From Ruminiclostridium sp. (GTDB taxonomy: Bacteria; Bacillota; Clostridia; Oscillospirales; Ruminococcaceae), in assembly GCA_017941355.1 (NCBI GenBank), contig JAGAWN010000124.1, positions 1 through 64,000 of the forward strand: a stretch of DNA of 64,000 nt, written 5' to 3'. Position numbers and translations under genes: made by a program. This document shows positions 1 to 9,026 of the stretch, one piece after another. Position 1 is the first letter of the stretch. The number at the start of each line of letters is the position of its first letter. The notes below the pieces were generated by a model. It saw nothing but the letters and a program-made list of their open reading frames with translations, did not search any database and was not told the DNA's origin.

Positions 1-11
1 GTCGGGCAGCA

Positions 12-42
12 CCGGCAGGCACCCCTAAAGGGCTGCTGCCGG
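12..42. other. GC-rich hairpin at window edge, unassigned
   Basis: CCGGCAG at 12-18 pairs with CTGCCGG at 36-42, with an inner CCC-TAAA-GGG. No T-tract follows on the plus strand, so it is not a clear terminator. It may be the tail of a structured RNA or repeat that begins outside the window. I could not match it to tRNA, SRP RNA or RNase P signatures. Confidence 0.3.
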
Positions 43-171
43 GCTACCAGCCTATCACATTTGAAACTCATGTCAAGATGCTTTCGCGGCATAAACGCTG
101 TATTCTGCGATTTTTCGACCCACACTTACCGGAGATGCCTCATATTTTATTATATGAAAAGCGGTGAAAAA

Positions 172-1170
172 ATGTTACCGAGAGAAATAACACAGGAAAA
201 CGAAAAGAAAATACTGTCCGCGCACGCCTGCCTGAGTGAAAATACAAAGGGCAGAGACGTGTACGAAAAGCCCTGCGATATCCGCACCGACTTCCAGCGC
301 GACAGGGACAGAATAATCCACTGCAACGCGTTTCGTCGGTTAAAGCACAAAACGCAGGTGTTTCTTATCCCGAAATCCGATCATTACCGCACCCGCCTTA
401 CGCACACTCTCGAAGTGTCGCAGATAGCGCGGACGATAGCGCGCGCTCTGCGGCTGAACGAGGATCTCACGGAAGCGATAGCTCTCGGTCACGATCTCGG
501 ACATACCCCGTTCGGACATGACGGCGAGAGAATGCTCCAGCAGCTCTACCCTGCCGGCGACTTCCGCCACTACAAGCAGAGCGTGAGAGTGGTGGAAAAG
601 ATCGAGCGCGACGGCGCTGGACTGAATCTTACCGCCGAAGTGAAGAACGGCATACTCTGCCACACCAACATGACTGCCGACACGCTTGAGGGCGTAGCCG
701 TGAAGTTCGCGGACAAGATAGCGTACCTGAACCACGACATAGAGGACGCGGTGCGCGGCGGGGTCCTCGACCCGCGCAACATACCGCGGGACGTGATAGA
801 AACTCTCGGCGACAGCAAAAGCAGGCGCATCACAACGCTTGTGACCGATATCATCAACAACAGCACCGACGAGATACGCTACTCCCCCGCGATCCGCGAA
901 GCGCATGACAAGCTGCGCAAGTTCATGTTTGAAGAGGTTTACTACGCCGAAGTCACAAACCGCGAAAAGGACAAGGCGTGTCATATCGTTGAGTATCTGT
1001 ATGAACATTATATACACAGCAAGGACGCAATGCCGGAGCTTTACAGGAGGCTCGCGGAGGAGGACGGACTCGAGACCGCGGTCTGCGACTTCATAAGCTG
1101 CATGACCGACGAGTACGCGATCGACCTGTTTGAAGAACTCTGCATACCCAAGCAGTGGATACGCGTCTGA
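172..1170 (+). CDS. dgt: deoxyguanosinetriphosphate triphosphohydrolase-like protein (HD domain)
   Basis: Cytoplasmic HD-superfamily dNTP triphosphohydrolase, expected to cleave dGTP or other dNTPs to nucleoside plus tripolyphosphate and so limit dNTP pools. The metal site is visible: a histidine in RLTHTLE (about residue 78), the HD pair in GHDLGHTPFGHD (about 107-116) and a later aspartate in KFADKIAY (about 181). Family hallmarks DRDRIIHCNAFRRLKHKTQVF-like residues lie upstream. The frame is open from 61, but residues before the ATG at 172 are atypical. That ATG has GGTGA just upstream and starts MLPREI; an ATG at 154 is the alternative. It precedes dnaG and rpoD, an arrangement common in Clostridia that links dNTP control to replication initiation. 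At 332 aa the length fits the short Firmicutes type. Confidence 0.93.
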   Translation: MLPREITQENEKKILSAHACLSENTKGRDVYEKPCDIRTDFQRDRDRIIHCNAFRRLKHKTQVFLIPKSDHYRTRLTHTLEVSQIARTIARALRLNEDLTEAIALGHDLGHTPFGHDGERMLQQLYPAGDFRHYKQSVRVVEKIERDGAGLNLTAEVKNGILCHTNMTADTLEGVAVKFADKIAYLNHDIEDAVRGGVLDPRNIPRDVIETLGDSKSRRITTLVTDIINNSTDEIRYSPAIREAHDKLRKFMFEEVYYAEVTNREKDKACHIVEYLYEHYIHSKDAMPELYRRLAEEDGLETAVCDFISCMTDEYAIDLFEELCIPKQWIRV

Positions 1171-1208
1171 ACTATTGACTATTAAACTGAAAAAGCGAGG
1201 GATCGTAT

Positions 1209-2969
1209 TTGGCTTTGCCGGAAAGCTTCAAAGAGGAGCTTAAAGCAAGAAACGACATAGTTGACGTGATGTCATCGTATGTCGAAATCAAGCGCGCAGG
1301 CAGGGATTATGTCTGCTCATGCCCGTTCCATTCCGAAAGGACCCCCTCATGCCATATATATCAGGATACCCAGAGCTTCTATTGCTTCGGCTGTCACGCG
1401 GGCGGGGACGTGATCCAGTTCATACGGCTCATTGAACACTGCGAGTTCATGGACAGCGTGAGAATGCTGGCGGACAGAGCGGGACTCGCCCTGCCGGAGG
1501 ACGGAGCGGGAAACGGCGTGAATATGCGCGCCCGACTGCTTGCCATGAACCGTGACGCGGCGCGGTATTTCAGAGATGTGCTGCTTTCGCCGGAAGGCAG
1601 AGAGGGCATGGATTACCTTCTGTCCAGACAGCTTACGCCGAACACGATCCGCAAATACGGGCTGGGATTCGCTCCGGACGGCTGGCACAACCTCCAGTTC
1701 CACCTGCGCACAAAGGGATATACCGATGACGAGATGCTCGCGGGCGCACTGCTCGCCCGTAAGAACAACTCGGTTTACGATAAGTTCAGAAAGCGTGTCA
1801 TGTTCCCGATAATCGACAAAAGCGGGAACGTGATAGCATTCGGCGGCAGGACGCTTGAACCCACCGCCCCTGCCAAATACCTGAACAGCGATGAAACTAT
1901 GGTTTTCCATAAGCGAAGCAGCCTGTTCTCGATAAATTTTGCAAAAAACACAAAAGAAAAATTCTTTATACTCTGCGAGGGGTACATGGACGTGATCTCG
2001 CTGAACCAGGCGGGATTCGACAGCGCTGTCGCAACTCTCGGCACCGCGATCACCCCCGAGCAGGCAAATATGATGAAACGCTACGACAAGGAGGTCATAA
2101 TCTCATACGATGCCGACGGCGCGGGACAGAACGCCACAATGAAAGCGATCAACCTGTTTGAAGAAGCGGGAGTCAGCGCAAAGGTGCTTGTGATCCCCGA
2201 CGCAAAGGATCCCGACGAGTACATAAAACGCTTCGGCGCGGAAAGCTTCCGGCAGCTGATAGACAGTACGACAAACGCACTGCGGCATGAATTCAACCGC
2301 CTCGGCGCAGGGATAGACCTTACATCCCCGGAGGGCAAAGCTGAATTTCTCGAAAAAGCCGTGGAGTTCACCGCAATGATAAGCAAGGATACCCAGCGCT
2401 CCACATACGAGCTGGAAACCGCTCAAATCACCGGTCAGCCGCTATACGTCATCAAAGACTTTGTTGAAAAGCGCCGGAACCGCAATTATGCACGCAGCAG
2501 AAAAGAAGCGCAGCGGGAGCTGATACGCGGCACCGCACAGCGCGACAAAATAAATCCGGACGCAGCTGCTTATCCGCGGGAAGAGCGTGCAGAGCGCGGC
2601 ATAATCGCTTACCTGTTCCACTCCCCCGATTATATGGCAAGGATCCGAAGTAAGCTGAGCGAAGCGGATTTCCCCACCGAATTCAACCGCCGTGTCTTCG
2701 GCTTCATCACCGAAAACATAAAAAACGGCTATGAACCGGATATGTCGCTGATAGGAAGCGCGTTTTCCGCGGAGGAGACCTCCCGGGTAAACGAGATCTG
2801 TCTTGAGGCGGATAACCTGCCCTACAGCCTGCCGCGGCTTGACGAATACATAAACATTCTCGTCGAACACAGGGAAAAAGCCGGAAGCAAACCGGCGTCG
2901 CAGCTCAGTGAGGACGAAATGCTCAGAAAAATGGACGAAATGCGAAGAAAAAAGCATAGTACGGCATGA
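1209..2969 (+). CDS. dnaG: DNA primase DnaG
   Basis: Synthesises RNA primers for the replisome. The N-terminal CHC2 zinc finger uses C38, H41, C59 and C62. The catalytic Toprim core shows the glutamate in CEGYMDV (E255) and the DxD pair in SYDADGAG (D299, D301). The C-terminal helicase-binding region (about 430-586) is poorly conserved, as is usual. The start is TTG at 1209, with GCGAGGGA ending about 8 bases upstream; it gives the standard N-terminus (MALPESFKEELKARNDIV). It lies 38 bp after dgt and 72 bp before sigA, so the three genes are probably co-transcribed as the Firmicutes macromolecular-synthesis operon. At 586 aa it is a typical length. Confidence 0.97.
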   Translation: MALPESFKEELKARNDIVDVMSSYVEIKRAGRDYVCSCPFHSERTPSCHIYQDTQSFYCFGCHAGGDVIQFIRLIEHCEFMDSVRMLADRAGLALPEDGAGNGVNMRARLLAMNRDAARYFRDVLLSPEGREGMDYLLSRQLTPNTIRKYGLGFAPDGWHNLQFHLRTKGYTDDEMLAGALLARKNNSVYDKFRKRVMFPIIDKSGNVIAFGGRTLEPTAPAKYLNSDETMVFHKRSSLFSINFAKNTKEKFFILCEGYMDVISLNQAGFDSAVATLGTAITPEQANMMKRYDKEVIISYDADGAGQNATMKAINLFEEAGVSAKVLVIPDAKDPDEYIKRFGAESFRQLIDSTTNALRHEFNRLGAGIDLTSPEGKAEFLEKAVEFTAMISKDTQRSTYELETAQITGQPLYVIKDFVEKRRNRNYARSRKEAQRELIRGTAQRDKINPDAAAYPREERAERGIIAYLFHSPDYMARIRSKLSEADFPTEFNRRVFGFITENIKNGYEPDMSLIGSAFSAEETSRVNEICLEADNLPYSLPRLDEYINILVEHREKAGSKPASQLSEDEMLRKMDEMRRKKHSTA

Positions 2970-3041
2970 TGCCGATAATACAGGGCTCCGCCGCAAAAGA
3001 TACAGCGGGGATCCTAAAGTCACAGGAAAGGACGTTATAAT

Positions 3042-4124
3042 ATGTCAGAAGTAAAATCACCGATCACCGAACTCATTGAGCACGGCAAACAGAGCGGCAA
3101 GCTCACCAGCCGTGAGATCAACGATGTTCTGGAAAGCTGCGACTTCGATGCGGATCAGATAGACAAGCTCTATAACGATGTCGAGGAAAACAATATTGCG
3201 ATCATCGACGACTTCACGATAGATGAGGATCTCGATGCAGCACTCTACCTGAGCGCGGACGACGATCTCGACATGGGACTCTCCACCGATCAGATCTCCA
3301 TAGATGACCCCGTCAAGATCTACCTGAAAGAGATAGGACGCGTCCCGCTGCTCACTCCCGAGGAGGAGATCGAGCTTGCCCAGCGTATGATGCAGGGCGA
3401 TCCCAACGCAAAGCGCCGCCTGTCGGAAGCCAACCTGCGTCTCGTGGTAAGCATCGCCAAGAAGTATGTGGGGCGCGGTATGCAGTTCCTCGATCTGATA
3501 CAGGAGGGGAACCTCGGACTTATCAAGGCTGTTGAGAAGTTCGACTACACCAAGGGTTACAAGTTCTCGACCTACGCCACATGGTGGATAAGACAGGCTA
3601 TAACCCGTGCGATCGCTGACCAGGCGCGTACTATCAGAATACCCGTCCACATGGTGGAGACTATCACAAAGGTGAAGAAAGTAAGCAGCACGCTGCTGCA
3701 CAAGAACGGACGCGAGGCAACCGCGGAGGAGATCGCGGACGAGCTGAAGCTGCCGCTTGACAGAGTACGCGAGATAATCCGTATCTCGCAGGATCCCGTC
3801 TCTCTGGAAACCCCGATAGGCGAGGAGGAGGACAGCCACCTGGGCGACTTTATCCCGGACGAGGACGCTCCCGCCCCGCAGGAAGCCGCTTCGCAGATGC
3901 TTCTTAAAGAGCAGCTGGACGAGGTGCTGGGAACACTCACCGAACGGGAGGGCAAGGTGCTGCGCCTGCGCTTCGGTCTGGACGACGGCAGACAGCGCAC
4001 GCTTGAAGAAGTGGGCAAGGAGTTCAACGTTACCCGTGAGCGCATCCGCCAGATAGAAGCCAAGGCTCTCAGAAAGCTCCGTCACCCGTCAAGAAGCAAG
4101 AAACTCAAGGATTTTCTTGAATAA
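3042..4124 (+). CDS. rpoD: RNA polymerase primary sigma factor SigA/RpoD
   Basis: The housekeeping sigma factor, which directs RNA polymerase to -35/-10 promoters. Order of parts: an acidic region 1.1 (about 1-85), region 1.2 ([11 protein letters not shown]), and region 2 with the -10-binding stretch [14 protein letters not shown]. Regions 3 and 4 follow, with the helix-turn-helix [20 protein letters not shown] near the C-terminus. At 360 aa it has the short form without the large insertion between 1.2 and 2, as in Gram-positive bacteria. ATG at 3042 is preceded by AAAGGA. It is the third gene of the dgt-dnaG-rpoD run. The many perfect TTGACA-17-TATAAT sites elsewhere in the window fit this sigma factor. 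Confidence 0.98.
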   Translation: MSEVKSPITELIEHGKQSGKLTSREINDVLESCDFDADQIDKLYNDVEENNIAIIDDFTIDEDLDAALYLSADDDLDMGLSTDQISIDDPVKIYLKEIGRVPLLTPEEEIELAQRMMQGDPNAKRRLSEANLRLVVSIAKKYVGRGMQFLDLIQEGNLGLIKAVEKFDYTKGYKFSTYATWWIRQAITRAIADQARTIRIPVHMVETITKVKKVSSTLLHKNGREATAEEIADELKLPLDRVREIIRISQDPVSLETPIGEEEDSHLGDFIPDEDAPAPQEAASQMLLKEQLDEVLGTLTEREGKVLRLRFGLDDGRQRTLEEVGKEFNVTRERIRQIEAKALRKLRHPSRSKKLKDFLE

Positions 4125-4172
4125 TAAAAATTATTATGTAAGAATAAACCGGAATACGAAAGGAATTTGCCA

Positions 4173-6305
4173 ATGAGTACGAATAACTCCGAGCTTAAAC
4201 CGCAGGGAGACCTCGTGTTTGCCCTCGACATCGGAACACGAACCGTAGTGGGAGTTGTAGGCGAGTATATTGACGATAAGTTCTATCTCCAGGACTACAT
4301 AAGCGTACCGCACACCAAGCGCGCTATGGTTGACGGACAGGTTGAAGACATAAAGCAGGTCGCAAAGATCGTTTCTCAGGTAAAAACACAGCTTGAGGAG
4401 AAAAACGGCGTTCAGCTCACAAAGGTATCAATTGCCGCCGCGGGACGCGCTCTGAAAACCAAGCAGGTGACAATGGAATTTGACATCTCCGACCGCGAAG
4501 CCCTCACCGAGGACATGGTGAAATCCATGGAGATCGAAACTATCCAGAAAGCACAGTCGGAGCTTGATTCCACCACAACCGGAAGAACTATCTTCTACTG
4601 CGTGGGACATTCCATAATCAGCTACAAGCTGGACGATTACAAGATCATCAGCCTTGAGGGGCATAAGGGTGAAAAGGTGGAGATAGAACTTGTTGCCGCA
4701 TTCCTGCCGAATATTGTCGTAGAGGGTCTTTATTCGGTAATGGATCTCAACGGTCTTGAGGTAACAAGCCTTACTCTGGAGCCTATCGCGGCTATGAATG
4801 TAATAGTTCCGCCGGAAATACGGCTCATCAACATAGCGCTGATAGATATCGGCGCAGGTACATCGGATATCGCAATAGCCAAGAACGGCTCCGTTGTCGC
4901 ATACGCAATGGCAACCACAGCAGGCGACGAGATAACCGAGGAGATAATACGCTCCTACCTTGTTGACTTCAACACTGCCGAAATCATAAAGCAGTCCTGC
5001 TCAAACGGAGAAAAGCAGGTTGAATACCGCGACATTCTCGGAAACTCGCACACCGTAAGCACCGAGGATATAACCAAAATGCTCAGTCCCGCGGTAGATA
5101 CCCTCGCCGAAACTATATGCAATGCTATCAAGGAAGCCAACGGCGATTCCCCATCGGCAGTGTTCCTCGTAGGCGGCGGAAGCCTCATCGAAGGACTCAC
5201 CCCTCTCGTAGCCGAAAAGCTCGGCATCGACGAAACGCGTGTCGCTATCGGCGGCGGAGACTTCCTCAAAAACGTTGACGAATGCGGAGCAAAGCTTGGC
5301 GCCGAGTACGTCACACCTATCGGAATTGCAGTCACCTCCATGCTCAATCAGGGCTATGACTTCTCTGTCATTACCGTAAACGACAGCAAGGTGCGCGTAT
5401 TCGACACCAAACAGCTCAGCGTATATGAAGCGCTGACCATAGCCGGCTACAAATCCAACGAGATCATGGGACGCAGCGGCAGAAGCCTTTCCTACACCCT
5501 CAACGGCGTGAGAAAGACCATAAAGGGCGGTGCCATGACACCGGCGGAGGTGTTCGTGAACGAGCGTCCCGCGTCAATAATGACAAAGGTGACGCAGGGC
5601 GACAGAATACGCATAACACCGGCAATGAGCGGACAGAACGCCTCCGCGCAGCTCTCCGATGTGCTGGGCTATGAGCGCTTTGCCGACGGTACGGTGACTT
5701 TCGGCGGCGAAACTTTCGCAATAGGTCTGAAAGCTACCGTCAACGGCGAGAAGAAAGATCCCGACTACCGCATACAGCCCCTTGACAGCATCGAGACATC
5801 AGGTATCGTTACATTCGGAGATCTCCTGCGCGTTATGGACGCAGGCTCCGAGGGAGTTGAATACCGCGTAGGCGACAATGTGATAGACGAAAACTACGTT
5901 CTCTGCGACGGCGACGTTATCAGCGCATACGACAGCTACGGCAACATCATCGGCAACGATATTCCCGTTCCGCAGCCCGCAATGCAGCTTGCACCCGCCG
6001 CTCCGCAGGCAGCCGCCGAAGAGGAAGCCCCGGCGGCTGTCAGCGGCAATGAGCCGGTCGCACCAAACGCTATCCCTTTCAACGGCAGGGGCATAAACGT
6101 TGAGATCAACGGCGAACACGTTACCCTTGCTCCCCGCAACGGCGACTATATCCTGCTTGACCTGCTCAACAGCATCAACATAGATCCCGCCGTTCCGAAC
6201 AGCGAGATCATACTCGAGATCAACGGCGCACCCGCTAATTTCAGCAGCTACATATCCGATGGCGACCGCGCCGTTATCAAGGTTCAGGAGAGAACCGGAA
6301 GCTGA
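4173..6305 (+). CDS. FtsA/PilM-type actin-like ATPase, long form with extra C-terminal region
   Basis: An actin-fold ATPase of the FtsA superfamily, presumed to act in cell division or envelope assembly by tethering filaments. The N-terminal 380 residues carry the phosphate-1 motif ALDIGTRTVVG, the phosphate-2 motif DIGAGTSDIA and a nucleotide-binding VGGGSL motif. E. coli FtsA is about 420 aa; this protein is 710 aa. It adds about 200 residues of mixed beta character, an Ala/Pro/Glu-rich linker (about 595-635) and a final 75-residue domain. I see no clear amphipathic FtsA membrane-targeting helix at the C-terminus. ATG 4173 has AAAGGA upstream and is preferred to TTG 4167. No ftsZ or other division gene lies nearby. 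The TGA overlaps the ATG of the next gene, suggesting translational coupling. The exact role is uncertain. Confidence 0.85.
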   Translation: MSTNNSELKPQGDLVFALDIGTRTVVGVVGEYIDDKFYLQDYISVPHTKRAMVDGQVEDIKQVAKIVSQVKTQLEEKNGVQLTKVSIAAAGRALKTKQVTMEFDISDREALTEDMVKSMEIETIQKAQSELDSTTTGRTIFYCVGHSIISYKLDDYKIISLEGHKGEKVEIELVAAFLPNIVVEGLYSVMDLNGLEVTSLTLEPIAAMNVIVPPEIRLINIALIDIGAGTSDIAIAKNGSVVAYAMATTAGDEITEEIIRSYLVDFNTAEIIKQSCSNGEKQVEYRDILGNSHTVSTEDITKMLSPAVDTLAETICNAIKEANGDSPSAVFLVGGGSLIEGLTPLVAEKLGIDETRVAIGGGDFLKNVDECGAKLGAEYVTPIGIAVTSMLNQGYDFSVITVNDSKVRVFDTKQLSVYEALTIAGYKSNEIMGRSGRSLSYTLNGVRKTIKGGAMTPAEVFVNERPASIMTKVTQGDRIRITPAMSGQNASAQLSDVLGYERFADGTVTFGGETFAIGLKATVNGEKKDPDYRIQPLDSIETSGIVTFGDLLRVMDAGSEGVEYRVGDNVIDENYVLCDGDVISAYDSYGNIIGNDIPVPQPAMQLAPAAPQAAAEEEAPAAVSGNEPVAPNAIPFNGRGINVEINGEHVTLAPRNGDYILLDLLNSINIDPAVPNSEIILEINGAPANFSSYISDGDRAVIKVQERTGS

Positions 6306-7957
6306 TGAAAAAGCGGTTTCTTGCGGCATCGCTTGCCGCGGCGCTGCTGTTCTGCGGCTGCAGCAAAGAGATAGACTATTCCGCCGTAACGCTGCCGCCG
6401 GAGTACACCGAAAAGATCCCCGATCCGGACGCAGACAAGGACAGACTGCAGGAATCGGTCATAATCCCGGAGGAATTTGCGGTTGACACCTACTCCCCCA
6501 CATCATACATCATAGATCCGCTGGAGTATGACGAGACGATACAGCTTGAATTCGGCTCGGACTCCCAGACCTACACCAGCGGGCTTACGGGCTTCAACGG
6601 CGAGGGTTTTATATGCCTCGGAAACTATGAGTACGCAACGGTGGAGTTTACTGTGCCAAGCTCACAGTATTACGACATAACAGTCCGCCTGTGCAGCAAC
6701 AGCACGAAGGTATCCGTAATAACCGGCGGCGAAAAGGAGATCCAAAGCAGCGACGGCGATTACATGACGCTTGACGGTACAGTCTGCGGCGCAGTCTATG
6801 CCGGGACCGGCAACGAGTTTGAACCGTACACGCTGAAAGGTGTTTATCTCGGCAAAGGCGAGAACCGGATCACATTGCAAGTCATCTCCGGAACGGCGTA
6901 TATTGACGAAATAACGCTGAAAAACGGAAGCAGCGTCCAGAAGCTTGCCTACGAAGTATCAAACGCCTGCATAGACCCGAACGCCGCGCTGAACACAAAG
7001 ACGGTGAAGCGCTATCTCGCGGACGTTTACGGGAACCGTGTACTGACCGGGCAGTTCGTCTCGTCGGGAACAAACACTGAGATAAACGCGATATATATGT
7101 CCACCGGACGCTACAGCGCGGTACGCTGTGCGGATATCGGGATATTCTCCGAGAACTATCAGGGCTATGATAAAAATGACGAGAACGAGATATCCACGGC
7201 GATAAACTGGTGGAAGAACGGCGGTCTTGTAAGCTACACATGGTACTGGCAGTCCCCGCTTTCCGAGACCCCCTCCTGCTTTAAGGAGCTTACGGATTTT
7301 GACCTGACAAAGGCAGTGACCGACAGTGAGGTGGCGGATCTCAGTCCCGCGTCGCTTGAAGCGTATTTACAGACCGGCAGGATAAGCAAGGAATGTATGG
7401 CGCTGATAAACGATATCGACGCGATAGCACAGAAGCTAAAGCTGCTGGAGATGCAGGACGTGCCGGTGCTGTTCAGACCCATGCCCGAAGCCGGCAACGG
7501 CTGGTACTGGTGGGGCTGTGACAGCGAAAGTTATCTGTGGCTTTACAGATTCATGTTCACGCGCTTCACGCAGTATCACAAGCTTACCAACATAATCTGG
7601 GTATGGGACGGCGAGAGTTACGACTGCTATCCGGGCGACGACTATGTTGACATAGTGGGAATGGATATCTACACAAACTCCGACATATCCGGCAACAACC
7701 GCATGATGGACGCTATCGGTTACACGATAAAAAGCAAATGCACGGCGCTTACCGAATGCGGAAGAATCCCGAATCCCGATCATATAGCACGGGACGGTGC
7801 ATACTGGCTGTGGTTCGCACTATGGAAAGGCGACTACATCATCAACAGCAACGGGAGTATCCAATACTCCCATGTAACCGCGACGGAACTTGACTACGCC
7901 TACAACAACGAGTTGTTTATAACGCGTGACGAGCTGCCGGACTTCTCGCGGTATTGA
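6305..7957 (+). CDS. GH26 beta-mannanase-like lipoprotein with CBM35-like domain
   Basis: Predicted surface lipoprotein that hydrolyses beta-1,4-mannan or a related beta-glycan. A signal peptide ends at a lipobox-like LFCGC, giving lipidated C19. Residues about 75-205 form a beta-sandwich resembling CBM35. Residues about 225-545 form a GH26 barrel with the general acid/base glutamate in RPMPEAG (E395) and the nucleophile in TECGR (E484); the aromatic GWYWWG and SYTWYWQSPL stretches are typical of the family. The ATG overlaps the FtsA-like stop by one base (TGATG), so expression may be coupled, which is an odd pairing. The gene ends just before a strong terminator hairpin. Substrate preference cannot be read from the sequence. 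Confidence 0.88.
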   Translation: MKKRFLAASLAAALLFCGCSKEIDYSAVTLPPEYTEKIPDPDADKDRLQESVIIPEEFAVDTYSPTSYIIDPLEYDETIQLEFGSDSQTYTSGLTGFNGEGFICLGNYEYATVEFTVPSSQYYDITVRLCSNSTKVSVITGGEKEIQSSDGDYMTLDGTVCGAVYAGTGNEFEPYTLKGVYLGKGENRITLQVISGTAYIDEITLKNGSSVQKLAYEVSNACIDPNAALNTKTVKRYLADVYGNRVLTGQFVSSGTNTEINAIYMSTGRYSAVRCADIGIFSENYQGYDKNDENEISTAINWWKNGGLVSYTWYWQSPLSETPSCFKELTDFDLTKAVTDSEVADLSPASLEAYLQTGRISKECMALINDIDAIAQKLKLLEMQDVPVLFRPMPEAGNGWYWWGCDSESYLWLYRFMFTRFTQYHKLTNIIWVWDGESYDCYPGDDYVDIVGMDIYTNSDISGNNRMMDAIGYTIKSKCTALTECGRIPNPDHIARDGAYWLWFALWKGDYIINSNGSIQYSHVTATELDYAYNNELFITRDELPDFSRY

Positions 7958-7966
7958 ATACAAAAC

Positions 7967-7997
7967 AGAGCAGACTTGTTACCGACAAGTCTGCTCT
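7967..7997 (+). terminator. Rho-independent terminator hairpin, first copy
   Basis: AGAGCAGACTTGT pairs perfectly over 13 bp with its complement around a TACCG loop, 9 bases after the mannanase stop. The identical 31 bp recurs at 8204-8234 on the far side of the inserted repeat element. Confidence 0.8.
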
Positions 7998-8203
7998 CAA
8001 TCTGTCGAAAAAGGAACTTTTTCGACAGATGTCCTACGCGGACAGCGCCAGCCTGCGCGGCTGGACCGCGGCAGGGCGGTCTGTCGGTCAGCCCCTCTGG
8101 CGCAAGCGCCACCTCCCCGCTTTCGGGGAGACACCCTGCACCCATGCCGTTTCACGGAGATTCGAGCATCTGCGAAAAGTAAACAGACTTTATTGACAGA
8201 CTG
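7998..8203 (+). repeat. hairpin-rich dispersed element, copy A (206 bp)
   Basis: Fills the 310-bp gap between the mannanase and the next gene; no coding signal was seen. It starts with a 13-bp hairpin (8000-8030, loop GGAAC). Smaller hairpins follow (GTCC-TACGC-GGAC, then a CCAGCC-TGCGC-GGCTGG stem), then a copy-specific GC-rich part with CTCCCCG-CTTT-CGGGGAG, then the conserved tail CCGTTTCACGGAGATTCGA through ACTTTATTGACA. Copies B (27290-27440) and C (35638-35717, reverse) share the head and/or tail. It is flanked by 31-bp perfect direct repeats, each a complete terminator. There is no ORF for a transposase, so mobility would have to be non-autonomous. Confidence 0.8.
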
Positions 8204-8234
8204 AGAGCAGACTTGTTACCGACAAGTCTGCTCT
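8204..8234. terminator. duplicated terminator hairpin, second copy
   Basis: An exact repeat of 7967-7997, followed by GCTTATTTATCC. It can act on both strands, also ending the minus-strand lipoprotein gene whose stop is at 8268. Confidence 0.75.
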
Positions 8235-8267
8235 GCTTATTTATCCTATTCTTAAACGATCGGCTTT

Positions 8268-8861
8268 TCAGTTTACAGAGAGTACGCCCGAAATTATATC
8301 TCCGTCCTCCGTGCGGACTATCTCACACATTGTGCTGACATTGCCGCCGAAACGTATCCCCCCGCGCGAAAATACACCTCCGTTTATGCACATATCCCCC
8401 ACGCCCACTATCATAAGTACGCCGTCGGAATATACAGCGTTTTCGTAGCTTCCGCCGCTTCCGGTGATCGAGGTGTCGCCGTTCGACTCGATGATAAGCC
8501 GCTCCGCCGAGGATTTTACGGCGAATCCCTCCGGGTTGGATATGTCCGCGTCGGAAAATATCAGCTTTACGATATCGCTGGTTGAAACGTTTATGCAGCC
8601 GCTGTCGTAGGTGCCGGAAATGGTATATACCCCGCCCTTTGAAATAACAATGTCGCAGTCCTTGTACCAAGCGCCCTGACCGCAGACATTCACCTCGTCA
8701 CCGAGCATTATCGTACATTCGCCGAGCCGCACGTCCTCATCATTTACGGGAACATACGGATCAACGGACTGTGAATACATATCCACACCGTGTATGCCGC
8801 GGCAGCCTGACAAAATACCGGCTGCCGCTGTAATTGCCAATAAATGTCTCATGCTTTTCAT
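8268..8861 (-). CDS. small lipoprotein resembling a Cthe_2159-type carbohydrate-binding beta-helix
   Basis: A 197-aa predicted lipoprotein. The hydrophobic leader ends in ILSGC, so C19 or so would be lipidated. The rest is rich in short beta strands in a ladder, with phrases such as GGVYTISGTYDSGCINV, VKLIFSDADISNPEG and ERLIIESNGD. These resemble the Cthe_2159 carbohydrate-binding domain family of Clostridia. Family members are usually much longer, so this would be a minimal or truncated form with only a few beta-helix rungs. ATG 8861 has GGTGA upstream; ATG 8852 is an alternative. The gene stands alone on the minus strand and converges with the mannanase. The family assignment rests on pattern similarity only. 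Confidence 0.6.
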   Translation of the reverse strand: MKSMRHLLAITAAAGILSGCRGIHGVDMYSQSVDPYVPVNDEDVRLGECTIMLGDEVNVCGQGAWYKDCDIVISKGGVYTISGTYDSGCINVSTSDIVKLIFSDADISNPEGFAVKSSAERLIIESNGDTSITGSGGSYENAVYSDGVLMIVGVGDMCINGGVFSRGGIRFGGNVSTMCEIVRTEDGDIISGVLSVN

Positions 8862-9026
8862 TAGAGTTCACCGCTATACAGATTTCCGCCTTATGCTTAC
8901 AGTTTACCCCACTTATGTGAAAAACAAATGACAGATTTTAAATATATTTGGCAAAAAACGTTTGACTTCTCGTTCTTCCGCAGCTTCCGGCATCCGGAAA
9001 ACAAAAGAACACGCCGCCGTCTGAAA

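Noticed and set aside
1..60. tRNA or SRP RNA fragment
   Set aside because: No T-loop, CCA end or GGAAGGAAGCAG-type SRP motif on either strand.
61..171. Longer N-terminus for the dGTPase
   Set aside because: The additional 37 residues do not look like the family, and no RBS precedes the first codon.
8150..8175. TTCGA within the repeat tail as a tRNA T-loop remnant
   Set aside because: No acceptor or anticodon arm surrounds it, and all three element copies share only this short match.
9000..9026. Terminator for pncB
   Set aside because: A TTCCGG-CAT-CCGGAA hairpin lies nearby (about 8986-9000) but no T-tract follows on the minus strand, so it was left out.
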